Position numbers and translations under genes: made by a program. 64,000 nucleotides of DNA, taken from assembly GCA_902536545.1 (NCBI GenBank), contig CACAXS010000001.1, positions 1-64,000 of the forward strand. Direction: 5' to 3'. This DNA is from an uncultured Prochlorococcus sp. (GTDB lineage: Bacteria; Cyanobacteriota; Cyanobacteriia; PCC-6307; Cyanobiaceae). Under the pieces are notes generated by a model. That model had not been told where the DNA came from, searched no databases, and saw only the letters and a list, made by a program, of their open reading frames with translations. This document shows positions 60,267-64,000 of this stretch, one piece after another. Each line of letters starts with the position of its first letter. The first letter of the stretch is position 1.

Positions 60267-63200
60267 TTATGCAGCATTTGGTAACCCAAGAACTTGAGTA
60301 TTAGCACCTCTTGCTTGCGCAACGCCAATTGTTCGTTTAGATGCACTAATCATAGGCCTTCTATGACTTACGACTATAAATTGAGCGTTTGATGACTGAT
60401 TCGATATTAGTTTTGACAACCTTTCAACATTAATACCATCTAAAAAACTATCAACCTCATCTAATGCATAAAAAGGTGAAGGCTTATACTTTTGCAAAGC
60501 AAATAAAAAACTTAAAGCAGTTAACGATTTTTCACCACCTGACATAGAGGCTAATCTTCTGACATTTTTCCCCTTGGGATGAGCCACTAAAGTTAATCCT
60601 CCTTCTAAAGGAGAATTAGGATTTTCAAGTTGAAGATATCCATCTCCATCAGATAAATTTGCAAAAATTTCTCGAAAATGTCTATCAACTTCTGTAAATG
60701 CTTGCATAAAAGCTTCTTGACGCATCGTAGATACAGTTTCTATTCTCAGTAATAATTCAGATCTTTCTTTAGATAGAATTTCTAATTTTTCTCGCAAACC
60801 ATTTAATCTCTCAATTAATTTTTCTAGTTCATCAAGAGCCAACATATTTACAGGTTCTAAGCTTTGTAGTTTTGCATTGATTATTGAAATATCTGATTGC
60901 AAAGATTCAAGACTCTTCCCTTCATATTCTCCAAAGTCCGGGGCAGGATTAGGTAGATCTTTTTTATAATTTTCTAATTTTATTTTTTCGCTCCTCATTT
61001 CTTCTTTGAGAGAATGCATATCTCTTTCGAGATATTCAAGCTTCAACAGATAATTATTACATTCTTGCCTTTTATTTGAAATTGAAGAGTTTAATTCATC
61101 TCTTTTCCTTCTCAATAAACCTAGATCCTTCTCTAGAGAATTTTTTTGCTTATCAAGATCCAAAAGCTCTTTTTTAAATTTATCTCTTTTTTCTATCCAT
61201 TCACTATGAGAAATTGCGAGTTGTTTAATAGATTCCTGCAAGTTTTTTTCTTGTAATAAAGTAATATTTAATGAATTATTGATACGCTCTATATTTAAAG
61301 CTAATTGACTCTTTTTATCTAGTAATGTATCTCTCTCGTTAATAAGTAATTCAAGTTTTTTATCAAGATTATTAAAATCGTTATTTAAAGCTATTAATGA
61401 TGACTTCTGATTTTTTTCATAATTTACCTTTTGAATGGTTTGTAATTGATCAAACTTATCATAATAAGGATTCAATTCATTTTTTAAATAATCTAACTCG
61501 TTAACTAATAAATTATTAGCAGTATCAAGTTTATTTAATCTCGATTTACAATCCTCAATTCTTTGCGAGACAGCCTTAAGAGAATCTTGATTTACTTCAA
61601 TTTCTTTATTAAATGAGGCACAATCCTCAATTATTTGACTACGGTTAGAATTTAATTTACTAAGACTATTATTTTTTATCATCAAATCATTATTTGACTC
61701 TTTTAAAGCTTCTTCAATAACTAATAATCTTTCCTTTATAGGACTGGAATCATCAATATCATTATTAATTCCAAACCGATAAGCCAAATCTTTATTTAAC
61801 TTACTGCCTCCTGTAATTGCACCACTTGCTTCTAATAATTCACCACTTAAGGTAACCAACCTATTTTTTTGTGAAGATAACCTCGCTGAGGATAAGTCTG
61901 AAAAAACTAAAGTATCTCCAAAAACATATCGAAAAACATCAGAATAGACTTCATCAAAAGTAATTAAATTAATAGCTTTATCAATAAATCCATTCTCCCT
62001 GTAATTTTCAAATCTTGAAATTGCATAATTCTTTTTTTGACTTTTAATTCTATTTAAAGGTAAGAAAGTTAATCTTCCTGCTTTCTTCTTTTTAAGAATT
62101 TCAATTGCTTTAGCAGCAATATCATCATTATCAACAACAATTTGTCCTAATCTATTCCCAGCAGCAATTTCTAATGCATATCTATTTTTCTCACTGACCT
62201 CTCCAAGTTGAGCTACATAACCATGTATACCCTCTAACCCTGCTTCTAAGAGAATTCTGAGAGCATAAGAACCTCTAGATTCGTTTAAAGCTTCCTTCCT
62301 GCTTTCGAATCTAGATAAATCCTTTTCAAGCCTTAACTGCTCGTCATTTAGCCTTGATTTAGTTTTTATTAATAAATCAATTTCATTTTTTAAAGAATTA
62401 ATTTCTATGCTATTACTTGCCAAGTTTTTATTCTTTGTATCGGATGTCTCTTTTTTTCTTTGATTTCCCTCAAAAAGTTTCTGCTTTTCGAATTCTAAGG
62501 AGTCAATCTGAGAAAATATCTCATCTTTTTGAATATTATTTTGAATAGTTTCTTCTTCAATTTTCCTTTTTTTTATTTCCAAGGGATTAATTTGATTTTT
62601 TATACTTTCAAGCTCAGAATTTAATTTGATACTTTGTTTTGAGAATTCTCCAGATTCTCCAGCCGCATCAGAAAGTTTTTTTCTGGATAGTTTGTGTTTT
62701 AAAATGAGATCATCAATTTGCAAGTTCAATTGATTTAAAAATTGATCATCGAAATTTTCTTGTCTCATCTTTTCTGACTCGATATTCCTCTTAGAAATTG
62801 CAATTTCATCTCTCTGCTTTTGTAATTTAATACCTTCTTCTTTATTCAGACTTGATATCCTATCAAGTTCTCTCAAGCTAGAATTAATACTTCCAATATC
62901 AGAATTCACTTTTATCAATTTATCCTCTCCTTTCAACTTAAGCTCATCAACCAGTATTTTCAAAGCATTTTCTAAAACTGATATTTCATTACTAATAGAT
63001 TCTTTTTGTTTATTAAATAATATTTTATTTTTTTCAATTTCACTTTCTTTTTTTTCTATAGATTCAACATGCTTAACTTGTTTATCAAAAATAAGAACCT
63101 TCTCTAATTCCATTATTTGTAGTAGTTTTGCCTTTAGCTCTTTATATCGCTTTGCTTTTTCACATTCTTTTTCAAGCTTATTCTTACCAGATTCCAATTC

Positions 63201-63857
63201 ATTTTCTAAAATTTCACATTTTTCTTGTCTTTCGAAAACGTCATTTAATTTTGCATTAGTTTGTTCTATTCTTGAATCAAAAAGTGCGACTCCTGCTAAT
63301 TCATCAATAAGATTTCTCCTCTCCTTATTATTCATTGATACTATTCTTGTTACATCACCCTGCATAACAACATTGCTGCCCTCAGGATCAACACTTATAT
63401 CTCTTAATATTCTCTGTATTTGTTGCAAGGTACATTGTTTTCCATCAGAAGTATAAGTAGAAGCATAAGAACCACCTGGCATAAGCCTTAATTTCCTAGA
63501 AACTACCCATTCTTTTTGACCTTTATGAAGGGCAATTTCTTCTTCTTCTAGTTCCAGAGGCGAAAAATCCTCTTTGGGAGACCAATCTTTTATATTAAAT
63601 TTTACCGATACAGATGTTTCTGATGACTTACCCTCTTTAACTTTGGAGTTATTTATTAGATCTGGTAATCTTTCAGCCCTCATCCCTCTACTATTAGCAA
63701 GACCTAAACAGAATAAAATTCCATCTAAAATATTGCTTTTCCCAGAACCATTAGGTCCCGTAACCACTGTAAATCCCTCTTCAAGAGGAATTTTTACATT
63801 TCCTCCAAAAGATTTAAAATTTTCAAACTCGACCTGATTGATATGTACCAATCTCAA
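60267..63857 (-). CDS. smc: SMC chromosome-segregation ATPase
   Basis: This 1196-aa protein has the full SMC layout. The N-terminal head has Walker A GPNGSGKSN (34-42). A long coiled coil (about 170-510) follows, then a hinge around 510-680 with GIHGYVAQLGEVSEKNR and TLSGELLEASGAITGG. The returning coil (about 700-1010) leads to the C-terminal head with signature SGGEKSLTALS and Walker B FYALDEVDSFLD. It condenses and segregates the chromosome. ScpA and ScpB are not in the window. Confidence 0.97.
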   Translation of the reverse strand: MRLVHINQVEFENFKSFGGNVKIPLEEGFTVVTGPNGSGKSNILDGILFCLGLANSRGMRAERLPDLINNSKVKEGKSSETSVSVKFNIKDWSPKEDFSPLELEEEEIALHKGQKEWVVSRKLRLMPGGSYASTYTSDGKQCTLQQIQRILRDISVDPEGSNVVMQGDVTRIVSMNNKERRNLIDELAGVALFDSRIEQTNAKLNDVFERQEKCEILENELESGKNKLEKECEKAKRYKELKAKLLQIMELEKVLIFDKQVKHVESIEKKESEIEKNKILFNKQKESISNEISVLENALKILVDELKLKGEDKLIKVNSDIGSINSSLRELDRISSLNKEEGIKLQKQRDEIAISKRNIESEKMRQENFDDQFLNQLNLQIDDLILKHKLSRKKLSDAAGESGEFSKQSIKLNSELESIKNQINPLEIKKRKIEEETIQNNIQKDEIFSQIDSLEFEKQKLFEGNQRKKETSDTKNKNLASNSIEINSLKNEIDLLIKTKSRLNDEQLRLEKDLSRFESRKEALNESRGSYALRILLEAGLEGIHGYVAQLGEVSEKNRYALEIAAGNRLGQIVVDNDDIAAKAIEILKKKKAGRLTFLPLNRIKSQKKNYAISRFENYRENGFIDKAINLITFDEVYSDVFRYVFGDTLVFSDLSSARLSSQKNRLVTLSGELLEASGAITGGSKLNKDLAYRFGINNDIDDSSPIKERLLVIEEALKESNNDLMIKNNSLSKLNSNRSQIIEDCASFNKEIEVNQDSLKAVSQRIEDCKSRLNKLDTANNLLVNELDYLKNELNPYYDKFDQLQTIQKVNYEKNQKSSLIALNNDFNNLDKKLELLINERDTLLDKKSQLALNIERINNSLNITLLQEKNLQESIKQLAISHSEWIEKRDKFKKELLDLDKQKNSLEKDLGLLRRKRDELNSSISNKRQECNNYLLKLEYLERDMHSLKEEMRSEKIKLENYKKDLPNPAPDFGEYEGKSLESLQSDISIINAKLQSLEPVNMLALDELEKLIERLNGLREKLEILSKERSELLLRIETVSTMRQEAFMQAFTEVDRHFREIFANLSDGDGYLQLENPNSPLEGGLTLVAHPKGKNVRRLASMSGGEKSLTALSFLFALQKYKPSPFYALDEVDSFLDGINVERLSKLISNQSSNAQFIVVSHRRPMISASKRTIGVAQARGANTQVLGLPNAA

Positions 63858-63933
63858 GTCTCAATAGCTAAATAAGAATAACTAATTTACAAAAATTCTC
63901 AATAGAAATATTACTTTTATTTATAAATGAATA

Positions 63934-63999
63934 TTAATAATTTTTGCTCAATCTACAAGAATTCCCTGAAATTTCAAACAAGCCACAAAGAAGTTCACC
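63934..63999 (-). CDS. Possible 3' end of an upstream minus-strand gene
   Basis: On the minus strand a frame open from the window edge ends in TAA at 63934-63936. It encodes 21 residues ending GNSCRLSKNY. It could be the C-terminus of a gene continuing past base 64000. A plus-strand frame starting at ATG 63927 is also open to the edge, so the direction is not settled. Only about 21 residues are visible. Confidence 0.3.
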   Translation of the reverse strand, partial: GELLCGLFEISGNSCRLSKNY

Positions 64000-64000
64000 A

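Overview
The window looks like chromosome of a high-light-adapted Prochlorococcus (marine picocyanobacterium). The basis is very low GC, very short intergenic gaps, a cyanobacteria-only gene repertoire (ndhO, crtQ, psbX, Ycf66, Hli proteins, CRR7, petL-like, TIGR03279, many cyanobacterial DUFs), small protein sizes and picocyanobacterial gene order. I cannot name the strain. No insertion sequence, prophage, CRISPR array or rRNA is visible. Two tRNA genes are present, Asn(GTT) and Leu(AAG).

Layout. 1-7 kb: a small unknown gene, an intergenic repeat patch, tRNA-Asn, an orphan ECF-type ATPase, UPF0367, cysK, a J-domain protein, ndhO, an epimerase-like SDR, an LpxB-like glycosyltransferase, a TPR protein and an IscA-type Fe-S protein. 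7-14 kb: carotenoid (crtQ), tetrapyrrole (hemD), ribosome maturation (rbfA), a GST, CRR7 (NDH-1 assembly), aroK, then a tandem two-domain 6-pyruvoyl-tetrahydropterin synthase coupled to a stand-alone RibD-type reductase. 14-28 kb: FemAB-like protein, DUF4346, an unlisted petL-like gene, rimO, VKOR-thioredoxin, nadB, DUF3120, TIGR03279 radical-SAM-like protein, TolC-like protein, IMPase, YihY, an Hli protein and an HtrA protease. 28-31.5 kb: ABC-F ATPase and a cluster of very small lineage-type genes, including a four-cysteine microprotein, a Nif11-like peptide and a ribbon-helix-helix regulator behind a possible operator. 31.5-38.7 kb: KtrA/KtrB potassium uptake, an SLC13 permease with RCK-C domains, NDH-2, then cysH, coaX and bcp. 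38.7-44 kb: phosphopantetheinyl transferase, rarA, pgm, DUF4912. 44-49 kb: the sufBCDS operon. 49-57.5 kb: S9 peptidase, def, HIT protein, SbmA/ABCD-like exporter, Hli, Ycf66, psbX, YggT, accC. 57.5-64 kb: tRNA-Leu, a second LpxB-like protein, a PRC-barrel protein and smc.

The genes are mostly housekeeping: Fe-S assembly, sulfur assimilation, photosynthetic electron transport and photoprotection, cofactor synthesis and ion homeostasis. The main architectural feature is extreme compaction. Nearly every convergent gene pair ends within 15 bp of its partner and ten pairs overlap, some by sharing the four bases of interlocked stop codons. No complete novel system is evident. The best leads are the asymmetric pterin synthase with its coupled reductase, the A34 leucine tRNA, the small-gene cluster with its possible operator, and several unlisted microproteins.
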